From assembly GCA_030917985.1 (NCBI GenBank), contig JAUPTR010000015.1:1-6741 (forward strand): DNA of 6,741 nt. Direction: 5' to 3'. This stretch comes from Pseudomonadota bacterium. GTDB taxonomy: Bacteria; Pseudomonadota; Gammaproteobacteria; Burkholderiales; SCOH01. Numbering within the stretch: position 1 is the stretch's first letter; each line of letters starts with the position of its first letter. A program made the translations under genes and the position numbers. Shown here one piece after another: positions 6,561 through 6,741 of the stretch. The notes beneath the pieces are model-generated. The model was not told the origin of the DNA and made no database searches. It saw only the letters and a list, made by a program, of their open reading frames with translations.

Positions 6561-6741
6561 TTAAAACGGCGGTGGACAATCAAACCGGCACGCCTCACCG
6601 CTTAACGGATGCGAAAACTGCAGTGAAGCCGCGTGCAGTAACAAACGCGGCGCGCGCAAGCGGTGCTCGTCGGCATACAGCAGATCACCGAGAATCGGGT
6701 GGCCGATGGCCGCCAGATGCACGCGCAACTGGTGCGAGCGG
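6561..6741 (-). CDS. rluA: RluA-family pseudouridine synthase, C-terminal end (5' part beyond window)
   Basis: Seen: the last 59 codons and a TAA stop (6563-6561) on the minus strand; the rest lies past the right edge. The tail contains RSHQLRVHL, GHPILGD, YA, and APRLLLHA followed by SHP and a terminal PPPF. RSHQLRVH and GHPILGD are hallmark blocks of RluA-family enzymes, which isomerise uridine to pseudouridine in RNA. The short spacing between GHPILGD and APRLLLHA, with no long insertion, matches RluA itself rather than RluC or RluD. Known: E. coli RluA acts on 23S rRNA position 746 and tRNA position 32. The catalytic Asp lies outside the window, so activity and exact specificity cannot be judged here. 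Family membership is firm; the gene symbol is probable only. Confidence 0.82.
   Translation of the reverse strand, partial: RSHQLRVHLAAIGHPILGDLLYADEHRLRAPRLLLHAASLQFSHPLSGEACRFDCPPPF

Overview
The window looks like chromosomal DNA from a moderately GC-rich Gram-negative bacterium, most likely a gamma- or betaproteobacterium. That placement rests on three things: an RluA-type pseudouridine synthase tail, a bacterial lipoxygenase, and a very large signalling protein ending in a diguanylate cyclase domain. I cannot name the genus. No tRNA, rRNA, CRISPR array, insertion sequence or phage gene is visible.

Layout. (1) Positions 1-1079, plus strand: the C-terminal half of an iron lipoxygenase whose start lies left of the window. 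All five expected metal ligands are visible, including the C-terminal isoleucine. (2) Positions 1080-1182: a short convergent intergenic region with one strong inverted repeat that probably acts as a terminator. (3) Positions 1183-6222, minus strand: one giant gene of about 1,679 codons. It encodes, in order, a eukaryotic-like Ser/Thr kinase domain, a P-loop ATPase, a long helical TPR-like region, a GAF domain and a GGDEF (GGEEF) diguanylate cyclase domain with an intact inhibitory I-site. This resembles the known kinase/ATPase/GAF/histidine-kinase giants, with the histidine kinase module replaced by a cyclic-di-GMP synthase. (4) Positions 6223-6560: a leader region of about 340 bases with a plausible sigma70 promoter, several dyad symmetries, a purine-rich ribosome-binding stretch and a possible 10-codon leader peptide whose stop overlaps the kinase ATG as ATGA. 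(5) Positions 6561-6741, minus strand: the C-terminal end of an RluA-like pseudouridine synthase.

How the parts may work together. The giant protein probably senses something through its GAF and/or TPR/ATPase regions and converts it to cyclic-di-GMP, perhaps gated by the kinase and ATPase modules. The lipoxygenase would oxidise polyunsaturated fatty acids to hydroperoxides. The two genes converge, so they do not share an operon; a link between oxylipins and the cyclase is only a hypothesis. RluA is a housekeeping RNA-modifying enzyme on the same strand as the giant gene, but a 338-base gap and a candidate promoter suggest separate expression.
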